From: Palsa-147 sp963771905
GTDB lineage: Bacteria > Acidobacteriota > Terriglobia > Acidiferrales > UBA7541
Direction: 5' to 3'
Assembly: GCA_963771905.1 (NCBI GenBank)
Contig: CAVYVI010000004.1
Location: forward strand, 1 to 64,000
Length of the DNA: 64,000 nucleotides
The stretch's first letter is position 1; every line of letters starts with the position of its first letter. The notes under the pieces are model-generated. The model had not been told where the DNA came from, searched no databases, and saw only the letters and a list, made by a program, of their open reading frames with translations. The position numbers and the translations under genes are program-made. Positions 31,868 to 40,626 of the stretch are shown in pieces.

Positions 31868-33514
31868 CTATTTCTTGTCCTTAATTGGCTTCGCGGCTGC
31901 CTCATCCATCTTCATTCCGGCGGGCATCGCGCCGGTCGATGCTGGCGCCGATGCTTCCGTGCCGGCTGGCGGGGTCGCCGCCGCGGGCATCGCAAGCGCC
32001 GGAACGCTCGCGGCCGTTTGCGGCGCATAATAGTTGGGACTGTAACGCACGACGATCTGCTGAACCGGCTTGTCAAGCACGCGGAATAGTGGCGACGGAT
32101 AGACGCCGATCCAGAACGCAAGAATGATCAACGTCCCGAGCGTCGTCCACTCCCGGCCATTTAGATCCGGTAGATGCTCGTTCGCCGGATTCGTCACGTT
32201 GCCGAACATCACGCGCTGATAGAGCCATAACAGGTACGCCGCACCCAGCACCACTCCCAGCACGCCCCACGCCGCCCATTGCCACTTCACTTCGAATACG
32301 CCCCGCAAGATTGTGAATTCGCCGACGAACCCGTTCAGTAGCGGCATGCCCAGCGAACTCAGCGTAATGATCAAATACGCCGCCGCGAAATTAGGCATGG
32401 GCGTCGAAACCCCGCCGAATTCCGAAATCAACCGCGTGTGCCGCCGTTCGTAGAGAACACCGACAATCAGGAACAGCGCTCCCGTTGAAATCCCGTGATT
32501 CACCTGTTGAATGATGCTCCCGGAAAGCCCCAGCGGCGTCAGCGCGAAGATTCCCAGCGTGCAGAAACCCATATGGCTGACCGAGGAGTACGCAATCAGC
32601 CTCTTCATGTCCTTCTGCATCATGCACACCAGCGCGCCGTAGACGATGCCGATGAGCGACAGCATGATGACGATCCACCGAAAGCGCATCGTCGCGTCGG
32701 GAAACATCGGCACCGAAAACCGCAAAAAGCCGTACGTTCCCATTTTCAGCAAGACGCCGGCCAGAATGACGGAGCCTGCCGTGGGTGCTTCCGTGTGCGC
32801 GTCCGGCAGCCACGTGTGAAACGGGAACATCGGCACTTTGATCGCGAACGCGAAGAAGAATCCCCAGAACAGCCACATTTGCAAGTGCGGCGTGAAAATC
32901 GGATTGGGCGACAACAGAATTGCGCGAATATCGAACGTGTTCGTCTTGAAATAAATCGCCAGGATCGCAAGAAGCATTACCACCGACCCGGCCAGCGTAT
33001 ACAGGAAGAACTTGATCGCCGCGTAAAGTCTCCGCTCGCTGCCCCAGACGGCAATCAGGAAGTACATGGGCACCAGCATCACTTCCCAGAACACATAGAA
33101 CAGCACGAAATCGAGCGACATGAAGACGCCCAGCATGCCGGTCTGGAGCAGAAGAAGGAGGATGTAGTATTCCTTCTCGCGCTTGTGAATGGCCGACCAG
33201 GAAGACAGAATTGCAAGCGCGCCCAGAACCGTCGTCAGCATCACCATCAGAAAGCTGATGCCGTCGATGCCGATCGAGTAATGCGCGTTGATCGATGGGA
33301 TCCAGTCCAGCGTTTGCCGGAACTGAAAATCCGTCTCGCCGAACTTGAATCGCCACAAGAGCGGCAGCGAAACGATCAGCCCGAGAAATCCGAAGAGGTT
33401 GCCCATCCATCGTTGCGCGTTGGCGTTCTCTCGCGGGATGAACAGCATCAGGATCGCGCCGGCCAGCGGCGTCAGCAAGATCGTGCTCAGGATGTGACTA
33501 TCGGAAAATAGCAT
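31868..33514 (-). CDS. nuoM: NADH-quinone oxidoreductase subunit M (operon 2)
   Basis: 548 residues, about 14 helices. FYVFWEVMLVPMYFLIAVWG has the Glu; FAIKVPMFPFHTWLPDAHTEAPTAGS the Lys; MQKDMKRLIAYSSVSHMGF the inner channel. The last ~60 residues are an Ala/Pro/Met-rich low-complexity tail ending in a charged KPIKDKK. It sits 5 bases before nuoN and 18 after nuoL. Confidence 0.95.
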   Translation of the reverse strand: MLFSDSHILSTILLTPLAGAILMLFIPRENANAQRWMGNLFGFLGLIVSLPLLWRFKFGETDFQFRQTLDWIPSINAHYSIGIDGISFLMVMLTTVLGALAILSSWSAIHKREKEYYILLLLLQTGMLGVFMSLDFVLFYVFWEVMLVPMYFLIAVWGSERRLYAAIKFFLYTLAGSVVMLLAILAIYFKTNTFDIRAILLSPNPIFTPHLQMWLFWGFFFAFAIKVPMFPFHTWLPDAHTEAPTAGSVILAGVLLKMGTYGFLRFSVPMFPDATMRFRWIVIMLSLIGIVYGALVCMMQKDMKRLIAYSSVSHMGFCTLGIFALTPLGLSGSIIQQVNHGISTGALFLIVGVLYERRHTRLISEFGGVSTPMPNFAAAYLIITLSSLGMPLLNGFVGEFTILRGVFEVKWQWAAWGVLGVVLGAAYLLWLYQRVMFGNVTNPANEHLPDLNGREWTTLGTLIILAFWIGVYPSPLFRVLDKPVQQIVVRYSPNYYAPQTAASVPALAMPAAATPPAGTEASAPASTGAMPAGMKMDEAAAKPIKDKK

Positions 33515-33532
33515 CCTTCCCTTCCTGTCCGT

Positions 33533-35587
33533 CTACCGTGTGTGCTGCTGCAGCAGGTAGAGGGTGAAACCCAAAAATCCGATGATTCCGACCACGATCA
33601 CCAGCATGTACTCCTGCAATTCGCCGTTCTGCAGCATCCTCACAGGCATGCTGAACGCCCAGACAATCCACGCGCCAAGCCGGACCGAGCCATCGACGAT
33701 CCACGTGTCCCACCAAATCGAGATGCGCGAGATCGTGCGCGTCACCCAGCCGGCGCCGTTCACTCCCAGCCCGTCGATGACCTTCGCGTCAAACATGCCG
33801 AGCGAGCTGCCAAGATCCTTCGCTCGATTCACAAATGCCGCGTCGTAGATTTCATCCACGTAATACTTGTGCGCGAGAAGTTGATAGAAGCCATTCGCGC
33901 TCCGCGCAATTTTGGCGGGAAGCTCGGTCCTCTTCAAATACAGGAACCATGCCAGCGCAATGCCCGCGAGCGCCAGCGCCACCGAGAGAAGCATAAGGAT
34001 CGGCCCAAATGATGACTTCATCACCTGTTCGACCGGCTGAATCGGCGTCTCGATATTCGAAACCACCGGATCGAGGAATCGCTCGAACCGCCCGCCGATT
34101 CCGATCCACCCGCCGACGAAAGAGAGTCCGGCGAGAATCATCAGCGGCACGGTCATCGACTTCGGCGACTCGTAAATATGGTGCTCCACCTCGTGCTCGA
34201 CCCGCGACGCCCCGTGAAACGTCATGAACAACAGCCGAAACATGTAAAAAGCCGTCATCCCCGCGGTGATCCAGCCCACCAGCCAAAGCGCGTGGCTGTG
34301 CTCGAACGCGCGCTCCAGAATCTCGTCCTTGCTGAAGAACCCGGCAAACGGCGGCAGCCCCGCAATGGCCAGCGTCGCAATCAGCATCGTGATATATGTC
34401 GTCCGGATTTTCCCGGAGAGAGCACCCATCTTGCGCATGTCCTGCTCGCCCGACATCGCATGAATCACGCTGCCCGCCGCAAGAAAGAGCAGCCCCTTGA
34501 AAAACGCATGCGTCATGAGATGAAAGATGCCGGCCGTAAATGCGCCCACGCCGCAACCCAGAAACATATAGCCCAGCTGGGAGATCGTCGAGTACGCGAG
34601 AACCTTCTTGATGTCGTTCTGCACCAGGGCGATCGACGCCGCGAAAATCGCCGTCAACGCTCCAATCACGGCCACCGTCGTCATCGCCAGCGGCGATCTT
34701 TGGAAGATCGCATTCGTGCGCGTCACCATATAGACGCCGGCCGTTACCATCGTCGCCGCGTGAATCAGCGCGCTGACCGGCGTCGGGCCTTCCATCGCAT
34801 CCGGCAGCCAGACGTAGAGCGGAATTTGCGCCGATTTTCCGGCAGCGCCCCAGAAGAAAAGCAGCGCGATGCCCGTCAGCGCCGCGGTGCTCGTGCCGTA
34901 ATCCCCTTGATGCAATGCCGTAACGATTCCTGTGAACCGAATCGTTCCCAGCAGCGCCGACGTCAGGAAAATTCCCAGCAGAAATCCCGCGTCACCTACG
35001 CGGTTGACGATGAACGCCTTCTTGCCGGCATCCGACGCCGATTTCTTATGGAAATAGAATCCAATCAATAAATAACTGCAGGTTCCGACGCCCTCCCAGC
35101 CCACAAACAGCAAAAGAAGATTGTTCGCGAGCACGAGCATCAGCATCGCGAACATGAAAAGATTCAAGTAACCGAAGAAGCGGTAATAGCCGCCCTCGTG
35201 GGCCATGTAACCTGTCGAATAAACGTGAATCAGCAGTCCGACGCCGGTAACCACCAGAATCATCACCGCCGACAACGGGTCGAGTAGAAATCCCCAATCC
35301 GCTACAAAGTTCGAGACGCCGCCCGTCGTGGTGTGGTAAATCCCCGCGGGAATCCATTGGAAGAGAATTCTTTCGAACACGCGATGGCCAGCGGGCATGC
35401 CGACTAGCTGAAAAAAAGCGCCCAGCGCAAACACAAACGACACGGCCACGCTGCCCATGCATATCGCATCCACAGCCATTTTCTGCAGGCGCCGCCCGAA
35501 GAAAAACATCAGCGCCGCCCCGAGGAGAGGAAACATCGGGATCAGCCAGATGTGATCCAGAAAATAAGGCATCAGCGCTTCGTTCAC
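33533..35587 (-). CDS. nuoL: NADH-quinone oxidoreductase subunit L (operon 2)
   Basis: 684 residues, about 16 helices, slightly longer than the operon-1 copy. FVGWEGVGTCSYLLIGFYFHKKSASDAGKKAF, GKSAQIPLYVWLPDAMEGPTPVSALIHAATMVTAGVY and DIKKVLAYSTISQLGYM hold the key Glu, Lys and His residues. A long amphipathic C-terminal region connects to the last helix (lateral arm). Distal antiporter-like proton pump. Confidence 0.95.
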   Translation of the reverse strand: MNEALMPYFLDHIWLIPMFPLLGAALMFFFGRRLQKMAVDAICMGSVAVSFVFALGAFFQLVGMPAGHRVFERILFQWIPAGIYHTTTGGVSNFVADWGFLLDPLSAVMILVVTGVGLLIHVYSTGYMAHEGGYYRFFGYLNLFMFAMLMLVLANNLLLLFVGWEGVGTCSYLLIGFYFHKKSASDAGKKAFIVNRVGDAGFLLGIFLTSALLGTIRFTGIVTALHQGDYGTSTAALTGIALLFFWGAAGKSAQIPLYVWLPDAMEGPTPVSALIHAATMVTAGVYMVTRTNAIFQRSPLAMTTVAVIGALTAIFAASIALVQNDIKKVLAYSTISQLGYMFLGCGVGAFTAGIFHLMTHAFFKGLLFLAAGSVIHAMSGEQDMRKMGALSGKIRTTYITMLIATLAIAGLPPFAGFFSKDEILERAFEHSHALWLVGWITAGMTAFYMFRLLFMTFHGASRVEHEVEHHIYESPKSMTVPLMILAGLSFVGGWIGIGGRFERFLDPVVSNIETPIQPVEQVMKSSFGPILMLLSVALALAGIALAWFLYLKRTELPAKIARSANGFYQLLAHKYYVDEIYDAAFVNRAKDLGSSLGMFDAKVIDGLGVNGAGWVTRTISRISIWWDTWIVDGSVRLGAWIVWAFSMPVRMLQNGELQEYMLVIVVGIIGFLGFTLYLLQQHTR

Positions 35588-35600
35588 TTCGAGTCCCCCG

Positions 35601-35903
35601 CTACCATTTCAACAAATCAATTTCGTCCGCAAGAACCGTCGGCCGGTTCCGGAAAAACGCAATGATGATACCCAGGCCGACCGCCGCTTCCGCAGCCGCA
35701 TCTGTAATAATAAAAATCGCGAAGATCTGGCCGTCCACCGAGCCCCATATCCGCGAAAACGCCACCAGATTAATATTCACCGCGTTCAGGATCAGTTCGA
35801 TGGACATCAAAATGATAATGACGTTCCGCCGCGTCAGCACTCCGACGACGCCGATCGTGAACAGCGCCAGGCTCAAGTAGAGATAATGGCTCGGCGGCAG
35901 CAT
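35601..35903 (-). CDS. nuoK: NADH-quinone oxidoreductase subunit K (operon 2)
   Basis: 100 residues, three helices. Membrane glutamates are in ILMSIELILNAVNI and AAEAAVGLGII. The ATG overlaps the nuoJ stop by one base (TGATG). Confidence 0.95.
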   Translation of the reverse strand: MLPPSHYLYLSLALFTIGVVGVLTRRNVIIILMSIELILNAVNINLVAFSRIWGSVDGQIFAIFIITDAAAEAAVGLGIIIAFFRNRPTVLADEIDLLKW

Positions 35904-36409
35904 CAGATTTTCCTCTTGGCCATGATCACCGCTCCGATCATCGCCACCAGCAGCAAGACCGAAGCGATTTCAAACGGCAGCATGTATCGCTCGAACAGCG
36001 CCTGTCCCACTTGCTCGGCGTTCGGCTGGAGCGTCAGCGCTGCTGGCACCGGCAAATTGAACCCGCGGCTTCCCAGCCGCAGTGCCACGAAAAGCTGCGC
36101 TCCCAACACCACCGCGAGCAGGCCCGCCACATAGCTCTGGTGGTTGAATCGCATTTGCCGCACGGCCACATCGAGATTCACAAGCATGATCACGAAAACG
36201 AACAGCACCATGATTCCGCCCACGTACAAAATAATCTGCACGACGAAGAGAAATTCCGCCTGCAGTTGCAAAAAAATCCCCGCCGTCGCAAGAAGCGTCG
36301 AAATCAGGCACACGGCGCTGTGCACCGCGTTCCGCCGCGTCACCATCGCGATCGCAGACCCCACCGCAATCGCTGCAAAGAGATAAAACATGACGGAATC
36401 GAAAATCAT
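35903..36409 (-). CDS. nuoJ: NADH-quinone oxidoreductase subunit J (operon 2)
   Basis: 168 residues, five helices. VQIILYVGGIMVLFVFVIMLVNLD is the conserved third helix. The start is immediately next to the nuoH stop (no gap), which is again the place where nuoI is normally encoded. Confidence 0.94.
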   Translation of the reverse strand: MIFDSVMFYLFAAIAVGSAIAMVTRRNAVHSAVCLISTLLATAGIFLQLQAEFLFVVQIILYVGGIMVLFVFVIMLVNLDVAVRQMRFNHQSYVAGLLAVVLGAQLFVALRLGSRGFNLPVPAALTLQPNAEQVGQALFERYMLPFEIASVLLLVAMIGAVIMAKRKI

Positions 36410-37753
36410 TTATATTCCATCGCCTCCGGCCGCCGGCAATTCATCGCTTTGATCAACCAAATCAACTGGCTTGGACGCTCCGTCCTGTGAGATCAGCCAC
36501 GCCGCAAACAACAGCGTCACGCCGTTGGCGAGCAACGCCGACCAGAAAAGCCACCATCCCGCCTGCTGCCGAAGAATCACCCCGACGCCAACCGCAATGA
36601 GATTGACCAGCGCGACCGGAATCAGGAATTGCCAGCCCAGTTTCATCAGCTGGTCGAAGCGGTAACGCGGAAACGTAAATCGAAACCACAAAAATCCGTA
36701 CAAGTAGACCAACACCTTCGCGATGAACCAGAATGCGCCGTGAATGCCCGACATCGCGGCTGGCGAAGTCATCGACCAACCCATCACGCCTGCAAGAATC
36801 AAAAAAAGTCCAACGAACAGAAACATGACGAACTTCTGAATCGGCACCGTCTGCCGCAATCCGAGCTTCGCGCAATACGCCGCTAGGACGAGGAAAACCG
36901 CCGCCGGCACCATGTCCCAGAACTCCACGCCGAATACCTGCCAGTGAAAGCCCGCGAACGGACGCAGCCATCCGCCCAGAAACAGCGTCGTGGCGATCCC
37001 TGCGACCACGATCATGTTCGCGTATTCCGCCAGGAAATAGAGCGACCAGCGAAACCCGCTGTACTCCGTCATGTATCCCGCGACCAGTTCGGATTCCGCT
37101 TCCGGCAAATCGAACGGCGCCCGATTCGTCTCCGCAATCGATGCCACCAAATAAATAAAAAAGCTGAACGGCGCGATGAAAACAAACCACACGCCCATCT
37201 GGTCCTGCGCCAGCACGAGTTGCTTCATCGAAAGCGAGCCCCCGAGAATCAAACCGGACACGAGCGCCAATCCTGCCGCGGTTTCGTAACTCACCAGCTG
37301 CGCAGCGCTGCGCAATGCGCCCAGTAACGAATAATGGCTGTTCGACGCCCACCCGCCCAGCACGATTCCATAAATCCCCAGCGAACTGACCGCGAGAATG
37401 AAGAGAAGTCCGACATCGAGATCCGCAATCTGAAACACCGGTCCGAACGGCAGCGCCGCGTACGCCAGCAAACCCATCGTCACGCTCAAAAGCGGCGCGA
37501 GCCAGAACAGCATTTTGTCCGCCCGCTCCGGAATAATGTCTTCCTTGAGCAGCAGCTTGACGGCGTCGGCAATCGGCTGCAGCAATCCGTGCGGCCCGAC
37601 GCGCATCGGTCCGAGCCGCGCCTGCATGTGCGCCATCACTTTCCTCTCGAGCAGCACTATGTACCCCGCGAGCAGCGGCAGCACAGCCACAATCACCACC
37701 GCATAGACCAGCGGCAGAATGAACGGCCGGACGCTGTCGAGATTCGGCATCAC
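36410..37753 (-). CDS. nuoH: NADH-quinone oxidoreductase subunit H (operon 2)
   Basis: 447 residues, about 45 more than the operon-1 copy. Core motifs: IVLLERKVMAHMQARLGPMRVGPHGLLQPIADAVKLLLKEDI, ETNRAPFDLPEAESELVAGYMTEYSG and RFTFPRYRFDQLM. The extra length is an additional C-terminal hydrophobic segment plus a hydrophilic tail (SKPVDLVDQSDELPAAGG). Long tails of this kind on NuoH are seen in some phyla. It links quinone binding with the membrane arm. Confidence 0.95.
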   Translation of the reverse strand: MMPNLDSVRPFILPLVYAVVIVAVLPLLAGYIVLLERKVMAHMQARLGPMRVGPHGLLQPIADAVKLLLKEDIIPERADKMLFWLAPLLSVTMGLLAYAALPFGPVFQIADLDVGLLFILAVSSLGIYGIVLGGWASNSHYSLLGALRSAAQLVSYETAAGLALVSGLILGGSLSMKQLVLAQDQMGVWFVFIAPFSFFIYLVASIAETNRAPFDLPEAESELVAGYMTEYSGFRWSLYFLAEYANMIVVAGIATTLFLGGWLRPFAGFHWQVFGVEFWDMVPAAVFLVLAAYCAKLGLRQTVPIQKFVMFLFVGLFLILAGVMGWSMTSPAAMSGIHGAFWFIAKVLVYLYGFLWFRFTFPRYRFDQLMKLGWQFLIPVALVNLIAVGVGVILRQQAGWWLFWSALLANGVTLLFAAWLISQDGASKPVDLVDQSDELPAAGGDGI

Positions 37754-37780
37754 GCTCGTGAAACTTCGCGCTCCTTCTTT

Positions 37781-38929
37781 CTAACGATCCACTTCTCCGA
37801 GAACGATATCGATTGTCCCTATGATGGCCACGACGTCCGCCACCAGACTCCCGCGCGCCATCTGGTCAAACGCCTGCAAATTGATGAACGACGGCGGCCG
37901 CACGCGCACGCGATACGGCTGCGTCGTCCCGTCGCTCACGATGTAATAGCCGAGCTCGCCCTTCGGCGCTTCGATCGCGTGATACACCTCGCCTGGCGGC
38001 GGCTTCAGCACTTTGCCGATCCTTGCCATGATCGGTCCCGACGGAATATTTTCAATCGCCTGCAGGCAAATCAGCCGCGACTGCCGCATCTCTTCCAGTC
38101 GCACGACGTAACGGTCGTAGGTGTCGCCCGTCTTGCGCGTCGGAATTTCGAATTTGTATTGGTCGTAGGCGGCATACGGCATGGCCTTGCGAATATCCCA
38201 TTCCACGCCGCTCGCGCGCAGCACCGGGCCCGTCACGCCCAGCGCGATCGCGTCCTTCGAATTCAATATTCCGATGCCTTTTGTGCGTCCCACCCAAATC
38301 CGATTTTCCGTCAGCAGCGTTTCGTATTCATCGATGCGGTGCGCGAAGTCCGTGCAGAAACGTTTCACCTCTTCTTCAAATCCGTCGTACGTCTCGTATT
38401 GCAATCCGCCGATGCGGAACGCATGCGTGGTCAGCCGCGCGCCGCAATACTTCTCGAAAATTTTCAGAATTTCTTCGCGCTCGCGGAAGCAGTAGAACAG
38501 CGGCGTCAGCGCGCCAATATCCAGCGCGTGCGTGCCGAGCCAGACCAGGTGGCTCGCGATCCGCTGCAGCTCCGTCATGATCGTTCGTACCACCCGCGCG
38601 CGCGGCGGCGCTTCCGCTCCCAGCAATTTCTCCACCGCCTCGCAGTATCCCAGCCCGTTCGAGACTGCCGCGACGTAATCCATGCGGTCGACATACGGGG
38701 CGAATTGCTGGTAGCTGCGATGTTCCGCAATCTTTTCCACGCCGCGGTGCAAATATCCGATGATGCATTCCGAGTGCGCCACGCGCTCGCCATCGAGCTT
38801 CAATTTAACCCGTAGCACTCCGTGCGTGGACGGATGTTGTGGCCCCATATTGAGGATGATTTCGTCGGCGCCGAGATGCGTCGTCCCGGGCGGCAAAATG
38901 TCGGTAATGTGTCGCTCGCTCATCTTCAA
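37781..38929 (-). CDS. nuoD: NADH-quinone oxidoreductase subunit D (operon 2)
   Basis: 382 residues. ILNMGPQHPSTHGVLRVKL, GYLHRGVEKIAEHRSYQQ, GPVLRASGVEWDIRK, and the C-terminal GTIDIVLGEVDR are intact. It differs consistently from the operon-1 copy (GYLHRGVEK against GYLHTGIEK), pointing to two distinct complex I lineages. NuoB, its obligate partner in the quinone pocket, is not in the operon. Confidence 0.95.
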   Translation of the reverse strand: MKMSERHITDILPPGTTHLGADEIILNMGPQHPSTHGVLRVKLKLDGERVAHSECIIGYLHRGVEKIAEHRSYQQFAPYVDRMDYVAAVSNGLGYCEAVEKLLGAEAPPRARVVRTIMTELQRIASHLVWLGTHALDIGALTPLFYCFREREEILKIFEKYCGARLTTHAFRIGGLQYETYDGFEEEVKRFCTDFAHRIDEYETLLTENRIWVGRTKGIGILNSKDAIALGVTGPVLRASGVEWDIRKAMPYAAYDQYKFEIPTRKTGDTYDRYVVRLEEMRQSRLICLQAIENIPSGPIMARIGKVLKPPPGEVYHAIEAPKGELGYYIVSDGTTQPYRVRVRPPSFINLQAFDQMARGSLVADVVAIIGTIDIVLGEVDR

Positions 38930-38932
38930 AAT

Positions 38933-39643
38933 CTATTGGCCGCTTTCAATGCCCAGGTTTTCGCGCACCCAGGCGGTGTCCTGCGTAAGGATGTCGTAAT
39001 CTTTGCGCAGCGGATGGCCCTGCCATTCCTCAGGCAGCAGAATCCGCCGCAAATCCGGGTGGCCCTCAAAGCGAATGCCAAACATGTCGAAGGCTTCGCG
39101 TTCAAGCCAGTTTGCCACCGGCCAGATCGACACGAGACTCATCACGTTTTCGTTTTCGCCGAGATGCGCCTTCAGGCGCAATCGCTCATTCTTTGCAAAC
39201 GAATACAAATTCGCCACCAGATCGAAACGCTTCTCCCGCTTCGGCCAATCGACCGCGGTCAAATCGACCAAATAGTCGAATGCTTCGTTGTCACGGCACG
39301 AACGCGAAATTTCCAGCCACTGCGACGCGCTCACCAGTACGATTGCCTGCTTCCGATCGAGCGTGGCTTCCCGAATGCCGTCGCCAAATCGCGCCTTGAG
39401 TCGCGCGACAAGCTCGTTTTCGAGAGGAGTTGGTTTGGGAGGAGCTTCTTTCGCAGCCGGCGAGGGTGGGCGCGGAGCCGCAGCCGCGGCAGGCGTGGCC
39501 GGCTTCGCAGTCGGAGTCGCCGCCGAAGGTGCCGGCGGTGTCGCCCCAGCTTCAGGCTTCGCCGGAGAACTGGCCGCTGGCGCCGCTTCCTTACCGCCAG
39601 GCGGCGTACCAGTGGCATCCTTTTCCGAGGGGTCGTTGGCCAT
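38933..39643 (-). CDS. nuoC: NADH-quinone oxidoreductase subunit C with long N-terminal tail (operon 2)
   Basis: 236 residues. The C-terminal ~160 are the 30-kDa subunit: FDYLVDLTAVDWPK, VSIWPVANWLEREAFDMFGIRFEGH and WQGHPLRKDYDI. The first ~72 residues are almost only Ala, Pro, Lys, Thr and Ser, a disordered tail absent from the operon-1 copy. Repeated GCC/GCA-type codons there make the opposite strand open too. It follows nuoA after a 139-base gap that holds no nuoB or other gene. Confidence 0.92.
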   Translation of the reverse strand: MANDPSEKDATGTPPGGKEAAPAASSPAKPEAGATPPAPSAATPTAKPATPAAAAAPRPPSPAAKEAPPKPTPLENELVARLKARFGDGIREATLDRKQAIVLVSASQWLEISRSCRDNEAFDYLVDLTAVDWPKREKRFDLVANLYSFAKNERLRLKAHLGENENVMSLVSIWPVANWLEREAFDMFGIRFEGHPDLRRILLPEEWQGHPLRKDYDILTQDTAWVRENLGIESGQ

Positions 39644-39782
39644 TTATGTGATTGGTTGGTTCGTCCGGAATCCCGCCGGAATCGCTCGGCGATGCGCTTC
39701 CGGCTGCCTGCGTTCTAGCGCATCCTGAAAAACAGCATCAACACAATCAGTTCGTCCACTCGCGTGAAAAATCGGGCATCGC

Positions 39783-40142
39783 TCACACCCAATCAAGCGC
39801 GCCCTTCTTATAAAGCCAGATGTAACCGATGATCAGAATCCCGAGAAAGACCAGCATCGTGACCAGGCCGTAGACTCCAAGCAAACTGTACCGAATCGCC
39901 CACGGAAAGAGAAAGACAATTTCGACGTCGAAGATGACGTACAGGATCGCGACGATATAAAAGCGCACCGAATAGCGCCCGCGCGCGTCGCTCTCCGCCG
40001 GTACGCCACACTCATACGGCTCGAGTTTGGCACCCACCGGGCGCATGTCGGGCCGAATGAATCGGAAAATAATGAGCGTTACCGCGGGAAATGCGGCGGC
40101 GAGCACGGCATAGAACAGAATCGGGATGTATTGACTGGGCAT
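39783..40142 (-). CDS. nuoA: NADH-quinone oxidoreductase subunit A (operon 2)
   Basis: 119 residues, three helices. LEPYECGVPAESDARGRYSVRFY is the conserved quinone-site loop; YVIFDVEIVFLFPWAIRY the second helix. First gene of the minus-strand operon. An extended -10 (TGTTAGGAT) ends 18 bases before the ATG. Confidence 0.95.
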   Translation of the reverse strand: MPSQYIPILFYAVLAAAFPAVTLIIFRFIRPDMRPVGAKLEPYECGVPAESDARGRYSVRFYIVAILYVIFDVEIVFLFPWAIRYSLLGVYGLVTMLVFLGILIIGYIWLYKKGALDWV

Positions 40143-40160
40143 CGCCCAAATGAACGTCGC

Positions 40161-40169
40161 ATCCTAACA
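40161..40169 (-). promoter_or_regulatory. candidate extended -10 of the second nuo operon
   Basis: TGTTAGGAT on the minus strand (40169-40161), 18 bases before the nuoA ATG. No convincing -35 was found. Same shape as the boxes before tmk, bshA and gdpD. Confidence 0.4.
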
Positions 40170-40224
40170 CACCCGCCAATCCCCGGCTAGTCGGTCGTTC
40201 CCAATCCGCCACGCATGAAACCGT

Positions 40225-40319
40225 TAAGACTTGCCGGTACAGCCTTTCGGCTCGCCCGCTCGTCTTACAAATGGGTAGCGATCAGGCGACGACTGTCCCT
40301 TCGGACGGTTGCGGTCGCC
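40225..40319 (+). other. two strong stem-loops, candidate structured leader RNA
   Basis: Stem 1: TAAGAC (40225-40230) with GTCTTA (40262-40267), enclosing the hairpin AGCC (40241-40244)/GGCT (40249-40252). Stem 2: GGCGAC (40285-40290) with GTCGCC (40314-40319), enclosing CTGTCC (40293-40298)/GGACGG (40303-40308) around CTTC. Both are perfect or near perfect and lie 44-138 bases before the HEAT gene start. No known riboswitch consensus was recognised. Orientation is uncertain because nuoA (operon 2) diverges on the other side. Confidence 0.4.
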
Positions 40320-40362
40320 CCGGCCATCTCCGTAACCTGCTAGTAACGAATTTGGGGGGGAT

Positions 40363-40605
40363 ATGCACGGCCAGCAGCCAGCCATTCAGGACAAGAATGC
40401 CCAAAACAAGTGTCTGAATCCCGCCGGCAAACTCCGCGTGCGCGGATGGCGCCGCTTGAAGATTTTTGCGTCGGCCTTCGGCGCGCTTGTCGTTTTCACG
40501 CTCGTGCAGGGCGCGACGGTTCGCGCCGCTTGGGCCAAGATCGCGAGCATCATCCAGCTCGATAGCGACACCGCTGCCACATCGCCGGCGCAAATTTCCG
40601 CATAA
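40363..40605 (+). pseudogene. N-terminal membrane-anchor part of an interrupted HEAT-repeat gene
   Basis: 80 codons: a basic N-terminus (KLRVRGWRRLKI), one hydrophobic anchor (FASAFGALVVFTLVQG) and a short linker ending in TAA at 40603-40605. Seven consecutive G residues just before the ATG serve as a ribosome site. The same reading frame continues after the stop without another stop into the HEAT protein at 40627, with a coding-like bridge (SSADLAA). This looks like one membrane-anchored protein interrupted by a nonsense codon, a sequencing error or readthrough. A free 80-residue membrane peptide is the alternative. Confidence 0.55.
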
Positions 40606-40626
40606 TCAAGCGCAGATTTAGCTGCG

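Noticed and set aside
38822..39718. Plus-strand frame opposite nuoD/nuoC of operon 2
   Set aside because: Antisense shadow of NuoC's Ala/Pro-rich tail, giving Arg/Ser-rich nonsense; nuoC and nuoD motifs on the minus strand are unambiguous.
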